The notes under the pieces are model-generated. The model had not been told where the DNA came from and made no database searches. It worked only from the letters and a program-made list of their open reading frames with translations. Both the position numbers and the translations under genes were made by a program. This document shows positions 51,042 through 59,993 of a DNA stretch of 64,000 nucleotides, one piece after another (positions within the stretch are counted from its first letter, which is position 1; every line of letters starts with the position of its first letter). The DNA is from Anaerolineae bacterium (GTDB lineage Bacteria > Chloroflexota > Anaerolineae > Promineifilales > Promineifilaceae), in the NCBI GenBank assembly GCA_023382655.1, contig JAHDWK010000002.1, positions 478,760 through 542,759 on the forward strand, read 5' to 3'.

Positions 51042-53780
51042 ATGCGAGGCGACCTGCACCGCCGGTACACCGATGCCCCCCCTTTGCCCAAAAGTTTCTT
51101 TTTGGGTAGTGCGCGTTTGCTCTTCTGGCTATTTTTTCACCCCGCTGCCTGGCGCAACCATCTGGCGCGGCTGGATGTGCACCTGCCCGCCGACTTTTGT
51201 CTGGCCGAATTGAGCTACCACCATTGGCGCAGCACGGCCGTGTGGTACTTTCTCATTCAAACTTTCCTCATCTGGCCCCTGTTAGTCGCCGTTATTCTCA
51301 TTTTGCTTTTGACATTAGCGGGACTGCCCCTGACTGTGATCTTTCTGGGCGTCATGCTCGGCGTGACCTTTGGTGTGATGACCGGTCTGGCCGCCAGCCT
51401 GGTTGGTAGTGTGGCTGTGGGCGTCACCATTGGCATTGCCACCGGCCTGGCTACCGGCATTGGTGGCAGTCTGCTTTTTGACGCCGGCAGTGTCCAGGTG
51501 AACGGTGTGGCTTATTCCCTGGATGCGGTGGTGAGTGTCTTGATCGGCTTGATGAGTGGGTTGGCCGGTGGGTTAGCCTACGGTGTGGGCATGGGCATCA
51601 CTCGTGAAAAACGAGAGGAACTCTCGCTATCTCTGGTGCGGCAGGTCAGCGGCGTCATCCTCGGCGTGTTGATTGGCGTGGGGGCCGGGCAACTGGCGGC
51701 GCTGGCGCAGAATACGGTGTTGGCGGGGGCGGCATCGGCGGTGTTGTTTGGCACGGCCGTTGGCTGGCGCACTAACAACAGCCGGCGCGGTGTATTCGCG
51801 GGCGTCCTCTTAGGCGCAATCGTTGTCGGCGCCGGTTGGCTTGGTGGGGCCAATGGTGGACAGGCCATCACCCTGGTGGCTTTTGTAGCCGCTGCTTTTG
51901 CCTTGCCCTATGTGCTGGCGGAAAAAGTGGCCGGCGCCTGGGCGGCCGGATTGGCCGGCGCTTTAGGCGGCGGCGCCGGGCTGTTTCTCTTTGCTACCGG
52001 CAGCGCCCCCTTCTGGCCCTTTTTATGGTTCAGCCTGGCCGGTATTTTATTGGGCTTGACGCTGGCCTGGTGGCGACCGGTGCTCATGTACCCATTTTTG
52101 CTGGGGTGGAATGGATTGCTTTACCGGCTGGATGAGCGTCGTCTGGCAGGTGGCATAACACCCCCAAATCTACCAGAAGTTACACCGGCCTTCCGGCTGC
52201 ATTCCGCCTTTTGGGATGAATTTCAACGCCTGCCACTGCTGAATCTGGACGAGTATCTGCTGTTTGTGCTGCAAAAAGATACGGCCGAAGCCCGCACGGC
52301 CATGGCGTATCTGAGCAGCACCCGACAGCGGTGGGCGGCGCAGTCAGCCCAAATTGAACTGGATGCGCGCCAGTTGGAACAATGCAACAGCGCCGCGGTT
52401 ATTGCGGCCGTGCATCCAGGGTTGGCCACCAGCGACCTGACCGGCCCGGCCAGCGCCCTGCTGCGCAGTTTCAGCCGGGTCAGCAGCGATGTGGCCGCCG
52501 CCTTGCAGCAGGAAAGTGCTTATAACAAGCGGCTGGCGCTGCACGCCGTGGAAGACCGGCTGGATGGGCTGCTGCGCGAATTGACGCGCAGCAACGAACC
52601 ATATGCCGCCCGCTTTCGCCCCATTGTCGCCGCGTGGCGGCGCATCATCGGCCAGGAAGAGCAGCTATTGGCGGCCGAAGCGGAACTGCGTCAGGAGATT
52701 GACAGCCCCTACATCATTGGCGTGCCGTTGACGGAGAAGCAGGAAATTTTTATTGGGCGGACGGATGTGAGCGGCCGTATTGAACAGCTACTGCGCGACC
52801 GCCGCCAACCACCGCTGCTGCTTTATGGGCAGCGGCGGGTGGGCAAAACGTCGCTGCTGAACAATTTGGGGCGGCTGTTGCCGGGCAGCATTGTGCCCAT
52901 GTTTGTGGATTTGCAAGGGCCGGCGTCGCGGGCGCAGGATGAGGCGGGCTTTTTGTATAACGTGGGGCGGGGCATGGCGCAGTCGGCGCAGCGGCAGCGA
53001 GGCGTGGAACTGCCGCCGCTGACGCGAGAGATGTTGGCCGATGACCCGTTTACGCAGTTTGACGAGTGGCTGGATGCGGTGGAAGGGGCATTGGGCGATC
53101 AGTTGGCGCTGTTGATGCTGGATGAGTTTGAGGTGTTGGAGCGGGTGTTGGAACGGGAACGGTTTGACCCGGAGATTGTATTGGGGATGCTGCGCCACCT
53201 CATCCAGCACCGGCCAAAGTTTAAGGTGCTACTTTCCGGTTCGCATACGTTGGACGAGTTTCAACGCTGGTCGAGTTATTTGATCAATGTGCAGGTGATT
53301 CATATTGGCTATTTGAATGAGGCGGAGGCGCGGCAGTTGATTGAAACGCCGGTGCAGGGGTTTGCCCTGCATTATGAACCGGCAGCCAGCCAGCGGGTGC
53401 TGGATTTGACACGGGGGCATCCGTTTCTGGTGCAGTTGTTGTGCGCGGAGATTGTGGCCCTGAAGAATGAGCAGCCCCCGTTGCAGCGGCGGTTGGCGAC
53501 GGTGGCAGATGTGGAAACGGCCGTGCCCGATGCCTTACAACATGGCAGCTTTTTCTTTGCCGACATCAAACAGAATCAGGTGGATGCGGTTGGGTTGGGG
53601 GCATTGCAGACGTTGGCGGCGGCGGGCGAAGGGGCGCACCTGACGCTGGCGGAATTGGGTGGTGAGGTAGGATTAGCGGACACGCTGCGCGGCCTTTGTC
53701 ATCGGGAGATTGTGGAGTTGGTAGACGGCCGTTACCGTTTCCAAATTGAACTGGTACGGCGTTGGCTGGCGGTGAATTGA
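51042..53780 (+). CDS. Multi-span membrane protein with C-terminal AAA/STAND-like ATPase
   Basis: 912 residues. The first part has a Trp-rich start and about ten transmembrane segments (70-360) with many Gly/Ala zippers. A helical cytoplasmic region (about 390-560) follows, then an ATPase domain: IFIGRTDVSGRIEQ, Walker A LLYGQRRVGKTS (about 597-606), Walker B LLMLDEFEVLE (about 690), and a winged-helix-like end. Its ATG directly follows the stop of the SARP-ATPase. Both proteins share the REREV/GRTDV entry and Walker A style, so they may act together as membrane sensor and regulator (inference). Confidence 0.75.
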   Translation: MRGDLHRRYTDAPPLPKSFFLGSARLLFWLFFHPAAWRNHLARLDVHLPADFCLAELSYHHWRSTAVWYFLIQTFLIWPLLVAVILILLLTLAGLPLTVIFLGVMLGVTFGVMTGLAASLVGSVAVGVTIGIATGLATGIGGSLLFDAGSVQVNGVAYSLDAVVSVLIGLMSGLAGGLAYGVGMGITREKREELSLSLVRQVSGVILGVLIGVGAGQLAALAQNTVLAGAASAVLFGTAVGWRTNNSRRGVFAGVLLGAIVVGAGWLGGANGGQAITLVAFVAAAFALPYVLAEKVAGAWAAGLAGALGGGAGLFLFATGSAPFWPFLWFSLAGILLGLTLAWWRPVLMYPFLLGWNGLLYRLDERRLAGGITPPNLPEVTPAFRLHSAFWDEFQRLPLLNLDEYLLFVLQKDTAEARTAMAYLSSTRQRWAAQSAQIELDARQLEQCNSAAVIAAVHPGLATSDLTGPASALLRSFSRVSSDVAAALQQESAYNKRLALHAVEDRLDGLLRELTRSNEPYAARFRPIVAAWRRIIGQEEQLLAAEAELRQEIDSPYIIGVPLTEKQEIFIGRTDVSGRIEQLLRDRRQPPLLLYGQRRVGKTSLLNNLGRLLPGSIVPMFVDLQGPASRAQDEAGFLYNVGRGMAQSAQRQRGVELPPLTREMLADDPFTQFDEWLDAVEGALGDQLALLMLDEFEVLERVLERERFDPEIVLGMLRHLIQHRPKFKVLLSGSHTLDEFQRWSSYLINVQVIHIGYLNEAEARQLIETPVQGFALHYEPAASQRVLDLTRGHPFLVQLLCAEIVALKNEQPPLQRRLATVADVETAVPDALQHGSFFFADIKQNQVDAVGLGALQTLAAAGEGAHLTLAELGGEVGLADTLRGLCHREIVELVDGRYRFQIELVRRWLAVN

Positions 53781-53811
53781 CGGTGTGGCTACGTGTGGCT
53801 ACACTAAGTGA

Positions 53812-53867
53812 GTGAGCAGTGAGCAGTGAGCAGTGAGCAGTGAGCAGTGAGCAGTGAGCAGTGAGCA
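53812..53867 (+). repeat. Eight perfect GTGAGCA heptamers before the antitoxin gene
   Basis: Uninterrupted direct repeats ending 6 bases before the antitoxin ATG. Unlike the hairpin loci there is no inverted half. Copy-number change would alter the spacing of any upstream promoter in 7-bp steps. Confidence 0.95.
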
Positions 53868-53873
53868 GGTGAA

Positions 53874-54149
53874 ATGATGGCTACGGAAATTGGGATTCGA
53901 GAACTGAAAAATAATGCGTCCAAAATTGTGCGGGCGGTGCGGGAAGAGGCGGCTGAGTACATTATTACGGTGAATGGGGAGCCGGTGGCGGTGTTACGGC
54001 CGTTGAGCGAGATAGAATCCTCACAGCAACGATCCGAAAAAGTGGCGGCTTTTCTGGCGGAGTTAGATGCCCTGGCGCGTGAAATTACGGCAGAATGGCA
54101 GTCGGAGAAAACGGCCGTTGAATTGGTGAATGAACAAAGGAGGGGGTAA
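53874..54149 (+). CDS. Phd/YefM-family antitoxin
   Basis: 91 residues; the N-terminal half (GIRELKNNASKIVRAVRE, YIITVNGEPVAVLRPL) is a typical Phd/YefM DNA-binding fold. The C-terminal half should wrap the toxin. Its stop overlaps the toxin start by one base (TAATG). Start may be the second ATG at 53877. The antitoxin usually represses its own promoter, but here the upstream DNA is a heptamer array. Confidence 0.85.
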   Translation: MMATEIGIRELKNNASKIVRAVREEAAEYIITVNGEPVAVLRPLSEIESSQQRSEKVAAFLAELDALAREITAEWQSEKTAVELVNEQRRG

Positions 54150-54553
54150 TGGCAATCATTGACGCCAGTGTCTTTATGGCTTTGTTATATCAAGATGAAC
54201 CAGGCCATATTGCCAGTCGTTCCTGGTTTGGGGCAGTGCTCATGTCTGGCGTGGTATTATCCTCTCCTGTCATTATGGTGGCTGAGGTTGCGGCTGCTAT
54301 CAGCCGGAGCAAGAATGATTCTGCCAGAGCAAGCCAATTTGTGCAGTTGCTGGCTGGCGGCGACCTCATTACTTTATACCCTGTGACATTTGGTCTTGCG
54401 GAACGGGCGGCGGAGATTGCCGCCGATTACAAAATTCGGGGATGTGACGCAGTATATGTGGCGTTGGCCGAGCAGTTGGCGGAGGAGTTGGTGACGTTGG
54501 ATAACGAACAATTGAGCAGAGGTACGGCCGTGATCACCACCAGACGGCCGTAG
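54149..54553 (+). CDS. VapC-type PIN-domain toxin
   Basis: 134-residue PIN ribonuclease. The acidic residues expected for metal binding are visible: Asp5 (IIDASVFMALL), Glu in MVAEVAAA, Asp in GCDAVYVALA and Asp in TLDNEQL. Such toxins cleave tRNA or rRNA when the antitoxin is degraded. Coupled with the Phd-type antitoxin. GGAGG before the ATG lies within the antitoxin end. Confidence 0.88.
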   Translation: MAIIDASVFMALLYQDEPGHIASRSWFGAVLMSGVVLSSPVIMVAEVAAAISRSKNDSARASQFVQLLAGGDLITLYPVTFGLAERAAEIAADYKIRGCDAVYVALAEQLAEELVTLDNEQLSRGTAVITTRRP

Positions 54554-54575
54554 CGGAGAAAAGGTCTACTAAATT

Positions 54576-56642
54576 ATGATTTTGAAAACATTGCACCCGG
54601 CATTTGATTGGCACGAAGTGGCGCGGTTGGCCCTGTGTTCGCGTTTGATGGATGAGATGGAAGAGGAGGAATTGACGCCGCAGGGGTTGGTGACGTACCA
54701 GTTTTCGGCGCGGGGGCATGAGTTGGGGCAGTTGCTCATCAGCCAGTTGCTCGACCGGCCGTATGATGCGGCCAGTGCGTATTACCGGTCACGGCCGTTT
54801 CTGCTGGGCAGTGGTCTGACCCTCACCGAAGCGTTTGCTTCCGACATGGCGCGGGTGGGCGGTCTGAGCGGCGGTCGGGACGTGGGCGTGGTGTTCAACA
54901 TGCCCCGGCGTAAACGGGCGCTGGTACTGCCCATGTCCGGCGATGTAGGGTCGCAGTTCACGCCAGCCGTGGGGTGGGCGCAGGCCATTGTGTACCACAA
55001 AACCGTGCTTAAGAATCCAGAGGCGGGCAACAACATTGCCGTCGTTTTTGGCGGCGATGGCGCGGTAGCCACCAACGGTTTCTGGTCGGCGTTGACCATT
55101 GCCACTACCCTGGAACTGCCGCTGTTATTTGTGGTGGAGGATAACGAATACGCCATTTCTGTGCGCAGTCCATTACAAACGCCGGGCAGCAATATCGCCG
55201 CCAATCTGGCTTGTTTCAAAAATTTGACCATCTGGGATGGCAGCGGCACCAATCCGGGGGAGACGGCCGAACTGGTGCATACGGCCGTGCGCCACATGCG
55301 CGAATGGAACGGGACAGGGCTGCTGCGCCTGACGGTGCCGCGTCTGTCCGGCCATTCCAGCGTAGACAATCAGGCCTACAAAAGCGAAGCCGAGCGCGCC
55401 GCCGAATGGGAGCGTGACCCGCTGGCGGGGCTGCACCAATACCTGGTACCGGCGTTGCTGACCCAGGCGCAGTGGGAAGAACTGCGCCAGGAAGCGGCCG
55501 AAGCGGTGACCCAGGCGCGGGATGAGGCGCTGGCACAGCCACAGGGCGACCCGGCATCGGTGACGCGCTTCTTGTTTTCCAGCCCGGATGCGCCGCCGCA
55601 GGTGGGTGGGCTGCTGGCAGCGGGCATTGAACTGCCCGGCGGCAGCGATACACCGCAACCACCCGATCCCCGCCGCATCAACATGATTGAAGCGATCCGG
55701 CGCACGTTGGAAGTGGAACTGGCGCTGAATAACCGGCTGCTGGTCTTTGGCGAGGATGTAGGGTTAAAGGGGGGCGTCCATGCGGCCACATTGGGGTTGC
55801 AGACAAGGTTTGGCGACGGCCGTGTCTTTGATACCAGCCTGAACGAAGAGGGTATCATCGGTCGGTCGGTAGGGCTGGCGTATGCCGGTCTGACGCCTGT
55901 GCCGGAAATCCAGTTCCGCAAATATGCCGACCCGGCCACGGAGCAGATCAACAATTTGGGCACGGTGCGCTGGCGGACGAACGGCCGTTTTGCCGCCCCG
56001 GTGATCATCCGCATTCCCGGCGGTTACCGCAAAATTGGCGATCCCTGGCACAGCGTCACCAGCGAGGTGACGTTTGCCCACCAGCCCGGCCTGCTTTTTG
56101 CCTGCCCATCGAACGCGGAGGATGCGGTGGGACTGCTGCGCACGGCGCTGCGCGGCCATGACCCGGTCATCTTTTTTGAGCATCGGGCGATGTTGGATGC
56201 AGCCTGGGCGCGACGGCCGTACCCTGGCGATGACTATATGCTGCCCTTTGGCAAAGCGAAAGCGGTGCGGGCGGGCGATGATTTGACCGTTGTCACCTGG
56301 GGGGCGATGGTGGAGCGGTGTGAACTGGCGGCGCAGGAGTTGGCGGCGGGCATAGAAATTATTGATTTACGCACGTTGTCGCCGTGGGATAGTACGGCCG
56401 TGTTTGCCAGTGTGCGCAAAACGAGCAAATGCCTGATTGTGCATGAGGACATCAGCTTTGGCGGTTTTGGCGCGGAAATTGTCGCGGCCGTGGCCTCTCA
56501 CTGTTTCCTCGACCTGGACGCGCCCATCGAACGGGTGGCGGCCCCCTCCGTGCCCGTGCCCTTTAGTACCGCGTTGATGGAGGGGGTGGTGCCGACGGTG
56601 GCGGCGATTCGGCAGGCGATGGAGAAGTTGCTGGCGTTTTAG
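54576..56642 (+). CDS. 2-oxoacid dehydrogenase E1 component, fused alpha and beta subunits
   Basis: Thiamine-diphosphate enzyme decarboxylating branched-chain 2-oxoacids (or pyruvate). The alpha half (1-330) holds the ThDP motif GDGAVATNGFWSALTIA...NEYAIS. The beta half (about 365-688) has LVFGEDVGLKGGVHAAT, the conserved EIQFRKYADPA and VHEDISFGGFGAE. The two halves are separate genes in many bacteria. E2 and E3 genes are not nearby, so they must be elsewhere. Branched-chain specificity is the best guess from overall similarity. Confidence 0.9.
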   Translation: MILKTLHPAFDWHEVARLALCSRLMDEMEEEELTPQGLVTYQFSARGHELGQLLISQLLDRPYDAASAYYRSRPFLLGSGLTLTEAFASDMARVGGLSGGRDVGVVFNMPRRKRALVLPMSGDVGSQFTPAVGWAQAIVYHKTVLKNPEAGNNIAVVFGGDGAVATNGFWSALTIATTLELPLLFVVEDNEYAISVRSPLQTPGSNIAANLACFKNLTIWDGSGTNPGETAELVHTAVRHMREWNGTGLLRLTVPRLSGHSSVDNQAYKSEAERAAEWERDPLAGLHQYLVPALLTQAQWEELRQEAAEAVTQARDEALAQPQGDPASVTRFLFSSPDAPPQVGGLLAAGIELPGGSDTPQPPDPRRINMIEAIRRTLEVELALNNRLLVFGEDVGLKGGVHAATLGLQTRFGDGRVFDTSLNEEGIIGRSVGLAYAGLTPVPEIQFRKYADPATEQINNLGTVRWRTNGRFAAPVIIRIPGGYRKIGDPWHSVTSEVTFAHQPGLLFACPSNAEDAVGLLRTALRGHDPVIFFEHRAMLDAAWARRPYPGDDYMLPFGKAKAVRAGDDLTVVTWGAMVERCELAAQELAAGIEIIDLRTLSPWDSTAVFASVRKTSKCLIVHEDISFGGFGAEIVAAVASHCFLDLDAPIERVAAPSVPVPFSTALMEGVVPTVAAIRQAMEKLLAF

Positions 56643-56724
56643 GGGGATGGCCGTCTTGTTTACTTATCCCGTTCTCCTCAGTTAAAATGGCAGCAACAAA
56701 GGATATGGTAGAAAGGAGTAGCTA

Positions 56725-57045
56725 ATGGACATGAATGTAATGCTCTCTCCTGATGTGGTTGAACATCTGCAAAATTTGGAACTGGGGCCGAAACAAGATT
56801 TGAGTGAAAAAGTGCGGCTGTTGTTGATCGCTGAGTATCGGCGTCGGTTGGCCCGTTATCACCTGGCAAACGAACAATTATCCCAAAAATACAATATGGG
56901 CTTTGAGGCGTTTGAGCAACAACAGATGACGCGACAGCAAGGCTACAGTTGGGAAGTGGAGTCGGATGCGATTTCTTGGGAAACGGCCGTTGACGGTATG
57001 ACGACCGTGCAGCGACAGCTAAAAGAGTTAACAGGCAAGGATTGA
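56725..57045 (+). CDS. Probable antitoxin of a TumE-type pair
   Basis: 106-residue, mostly helical and charged protein. Nothing outside the family context identifies it. It precedes the TumE-like gene by four bases with good coding potential (GAAAGGAG before the ATG), the arrangement of a toxin-antitoxin operon. The N-terminal LSPDVVEHLQNL and KVRLLLIAEYRRRLARY may be a dimerising helix bundle. It could be an unrelated small protein. Confidence 0.5.
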   Translation: MDMNVMLSPDVVEHLQNLELGPKQDLSEKVRLLLIAEYRRRLARYHLANEQLSQKYNMGFEAFEQQQMTRQQGYSWEVESDAISWETAVDGMTTVQRQLKELTGKD

Positions 57046-57049
57046 CCAG

Positions 57050-57403
57050 ATGAACGTTGACGCCTTTGTTAATGAGGCGATTCTAGCCGGAGAACGCTTC
57101 TGGTTTATTCGGGATTTTAAGCAGGTGGAGCGTACTGATGCTACCGTCACGCTCCATCTTGATATCGAGAACGAACTTTTTGTGCAACTCTTTTTCAGCC
57201 AGCGCAGTGGTCGCATAAGTCTGGCACTGGTCGGCAGTACAGGCAGGATTTATGGGCGAGATCGGGAGTACGGCCGTTGGCATCTCCATCCCTTTGGTAA
57301 ATCTCACGAACACATAGACACACCGGAAGGAATGTCAACCCAACCGATCAACCAATTTTTGAGCGAAGTAGAAAAGCTGCTGATTGAACACAACTTGTTA
57401 TAA
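57050..57403 (+). CDS. TumE-like (DUF6516-type) putative toxin
   Basis: 117 residues. The C-terminal part has aromatic and His-rich GRWHLHPFGKSHEHI, reminiscent of the conserved WH.HP..H segment of the TumE toxin family. The N-terminal part is a beta-rich sheet (ATVTLHLDIENELFVQLFF). Assignment rests on this motif, size and gene pairing, not on full alignment. If correct it would be a growth inhibitor neutralised by the upstream protein. Confidence 0.5.
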   Translation: MNVDAFVNEAILAGERFWFIRDFKQVERTDATVTLHLDIENELFVQLFFSQRSGRISLALVGSTGRIYGRDREYGRWHLHPFGKSHEHIDTPEGMSTQPINQFLSEVEKLLIEHNLL

Positions 57404-57416
57404 AGAAACACCCGCA

Positions 57417-57500
57417 TCACTGTAACGGCCGTAACACCAGCAGCCCACCCGCCCCATCCGCCACGTAAATCAAATCATTACAGTAGAGTTTCTTCAAGGT
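57417..57500 (-). pseudogene. C-terminal fragment of an LVIVD-type repeat protein
   Basis: On the minus strand, out of frame with and just past the WD40 stop, 27 codons read LKKLYCNDLIYVADGAGG then LLVLRPLQ and a stop. This is the typical ending of LVIVD-repeat surface proteins. It may be the remnant of a gene replaced by the WD40 lipoprotein gene. Confidence 0.4.
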
Positions 57501-59665
57501 ATGCCCCAAAGCCGCACTACCCCATCTTGAGTAACACTTACAAAGTAACGGCCATCTGGCGCAAATGCTAGTCCGGTAATGTTTGTTGTCCCGCTCGTTA
57601 TCTCATGTACCAATTCGCCGCTATCAGCCAGTAACAATTGCAGAGCGTCACCTTGCCCATTAATAGTCCAACTTATTGCTCCTGAAGCAAGCAATTTCCC
57701 ATCAGGCGAAAATGCCACGGCCGCTGCAACATCATCGCCTCGCCATAATTCCGTAAATTTGTGTTCCATATCAAGTTGACCAACCATAGGCGGATTGCCC
57801 GCAATTGCCAGTAGTTGAGAAGATGTGGCACTACTTTTAAGATGATTTTCAAGTTCAGGGACACCGAGTAAGCTTCCATCCTGGATATTCCAAATCCCAA
57901 TTGACCAAGCGAAATCACCCACTATGAATTCATTCCCTTGGGAATAGGATAAATCCCAAACACGAACAGGGACAGGATCTCCTGTTACCTCTCCTTCAAC
58001 AATATAGTTTTCCAATGTTTTAACAAGTGTGCCGTCTTTCGGTTGCCAGATATTCAACCCACAATCTAATCCAGCCGAAATCAATTCACCTGATGAAAGA
58101 AAGACCAGAGCTGTTACACCTTGGCTGTGCCCAAAAATTGTTTTGAGTAAAGTGCCATCACGCAAACTATGGATTTCAATACGGCCGTCATCATATCCTA
58201 GAGCAACGGTTTCCCCATCTGGGGCAAAGGCAATCCGGTTCGCTGAAAACTTATGAGTTACCATACCATTTGCTGCCTGAAAAATTTTAATCCCGTTCAA
58301 GTATTCAACTGCAACCAGTTCATTGTCTGGCGAAACGATTGTTTTTAACGCTGGAGCATCATAATCGTCAACAGTTTCCAAGACAGCACCATCACTGAGA
58401 AGTCGCATTTGTAAACGACCATCCTGCAAACCTGCTATCCAGGTCTTCCCATCAGGTGAAATTGTCATATCAACAATGCCATCTTCAACGCTATATAATA
58501 ACTGGCCTGTCTCTCGCTGGTAAAAACGAACGCTTGTGTATGTGCCAACATCACCATCATACCCAACATCACGAAATATGAATGCCACAACCTGACCGTC
58601 TGGAGATAGTTCCATTTGCCAGGGTTGAGGACTGGGAGGCCGGTTCCAATAATATATTGGGTCATTACAAACGTACTTCGTTGGTTCAGTGAGCGGGGAA
58701 ATAGCATATGCGGTGAAGATCACACTCCCGTCGCTTGCCTTCTGAATCAGAACATCTCCTGTTTCCCCGTATGCCGGATTGATGGGCAATGCTGACATCA
58801 GTAACTCGTTTTCTGGCAAAAAATGGACATCAGCAATTCTACTGTCATATTCACCATCTTCTACTGTTTGAAAAAGGGATGATTCGGTTTGATTGAGTAA
58901 CACACCAGCAGGCCAACTGTAAAGAAAAAGTACGCCTTTTTCCCAAACTGATAGTTTCGTATTGTCTAGCGAAAACTCTGCTCCCACAGCATCAGGATAG
59001 GTCTGCATGATTTCACCATCAACGGTTTGCAGAATATGGACGCCATCGCTGTTGTTCAGGATGATCTGTTCGCTGTTGGGAGAAAACTTCAAAGCTTCGG
59101 TATATGCTACCTTGTCATACCAAAACTGTCTTTTGTCCACGGCCCATACCTGAATATGTTTGCCCAATAACTCTATAACCAGAATTGTCCCATCAGATGA
59201 AATAGCGACCGTCTCGACACTCACTGGTGTCTCCAAATGAATGGGGAGTTTGCTCAAATCCTCGGTATCGTGAATATAGACGCCAGTTTCTGTGCCCACT
59301 GCCAACCAACGGCCGTCATCAGAAAGTGCCAGATCATTAATTTCCCCGCGTCCCCAACGCGCTAGCTCAACAAGTTGGGTTGCATTACTTATGCTGATAG
59401 GAACTGTAGGTTGAAGAAAGGCCGTTCCTTGAGTTACCCAGGTCAAAGCCGTTGGTAAAGGCACGGCCGTACCCGTTTCCGTCGGTACAAGTGTGGGCAG
59501 GGCGGTAGGGGTGGGTGATGGCGGCACGGCCGTAGCTGTCATCGTTTGTGTAGGGGCCAAGGTGCGGGTGGGAGGGACGGCCGTGACCTCCGCCTCCGGC
59601 GGTTTACAGGCCGCCAGCCAACAAATGATGCTCACAATAATGGCGATTTTCCACCAGCGTTCCAT
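57494..59665 (-). CDS. Lipoprotein with WD40 repeats
   Basis: 723 residues. A signal peptide ends in the lipobox LAAC (Cys about 20), followed by a Pro/Thr-rich stalk (about 25-75) and at least ten WD40-type repeats (SPDGKLLASGA, DGRWLAVGTE, GVTALVFLSSGELISAG, APDGRYFVSVTQDGVVRLW) to the C-terminus. They form one or two beta-propellers for protein binding on the outer face of the membrane. GGAGGAATT precedes the ATG. Codon use and GC are lower in the middle than in the neighbours, which may reflect a foreign origin. Confidence 0.85.
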   Translation of the reverse strand: MERWWKIAIIVSIICWLAACKPPEAEVTAVPPTRTLAPTQTMTATAVPPSPTPTALPTLVPTETGTAVPLPTALTWVTQGTAFLQPTVPISISNATQLVELARWGRGEINDLALSDDGRWLAVGTETGVYIHDTEDLSKLPIHLETPVSVETVAISSDGTILVIELLGKHIQVWAVDKRQFWYDKVAYTEALKFSPNSEQIILNNSDGVHILQTVDGEIMQTYPDAVGAEFSLDNTKLSVWEKGVLFLYSWPAGVLLNQTESSLFQTVEDGEYDSRIADVHFLPENELLMSALPINPAYGETGDVLIQKASDGSVIFTAYAISPLTEPTKYVCNDPIYYWNRPPSPQPWQMELSPDGQVVAFIFRDVGYDGDVGTYTSVRFYQRETGQLLYSVEDGIVDMTISPDGKTWIAGLQDGRLQMRLLSDGAVLETVDDYDAPALKTIVSPDNELVAVEYLNGIKIFQAANGMVTHKFSANRIAFAPDGETVALGYDDGRIEIHSLRDGTLLKTIFGHSQGVTALVFLSSGELISAGLDCGLNIWQPKDGTLVKTLENYIVEGEVTGDPVPVRVWDLSYSQGNEFIVGDFAWSIGIWNIQDGSLLGVPELENHLKSSATSSQLLAIAGNPPMVGQLDMEHKFTELWRGDDVAAAVAFSPDGKLLASGAISWTINGQGDALQLLLADSGELVHEITSGTTNITGLAFAPDGRYFVSVTQDGVVRLWGIP

Positions 59666-59993
59666 AATTCCTCCGGCAACTACGAGTACAGAGTGTACTA
59701 TACCCCTTTTTCAGCTAACAACCCGCGCGGCCCCATAACGTTTACCATACGATCCGGTCACCCGGTCACCCTGTCACCCTGTCACCTTGTCAGATCTCCG
59801 TTAACGTCGCCTACGGCCGTTTACGCCGCCTTCACGTTGAATTTACGGGGCACATACGGACGCTAGTGGGGGGGTGGCGTATGCTATGCAGCGAAACAAC
59901 GCCGCGCCAACAATCTGTTTGATTCCCCCGTTTAGCTGTCTTCGGGAAGCGTTGTTTTCTCCACACCCTGATAGAAATAAGGAATAACCGACT
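59666..59993. other. Gene-free interval between WD40 lipoprotein and kinase genes
   Basis: 328 bases. It contains the WD40 ribosome site, one octamer array (59754-59793) and one ACGGCCGT. I see no RNA gene or convincing promoter. Confidence 0.6.
59754..59793. repeat. Octamer tandem array (CCGGTCAC units)
   Basis: CCGGTCAC twice, CCTGTCAC twice, then CTTGTCAG. It matches the right arm of the in-gene hairpin at 50112 but has no inverted half here. Confidence 0.85.

Noticed and set aside
53812..53867. Tandem heptamers as a possible CRISPR array
   Set aside because: Unit of 7 bp without spacers; no Cas genes nearby.
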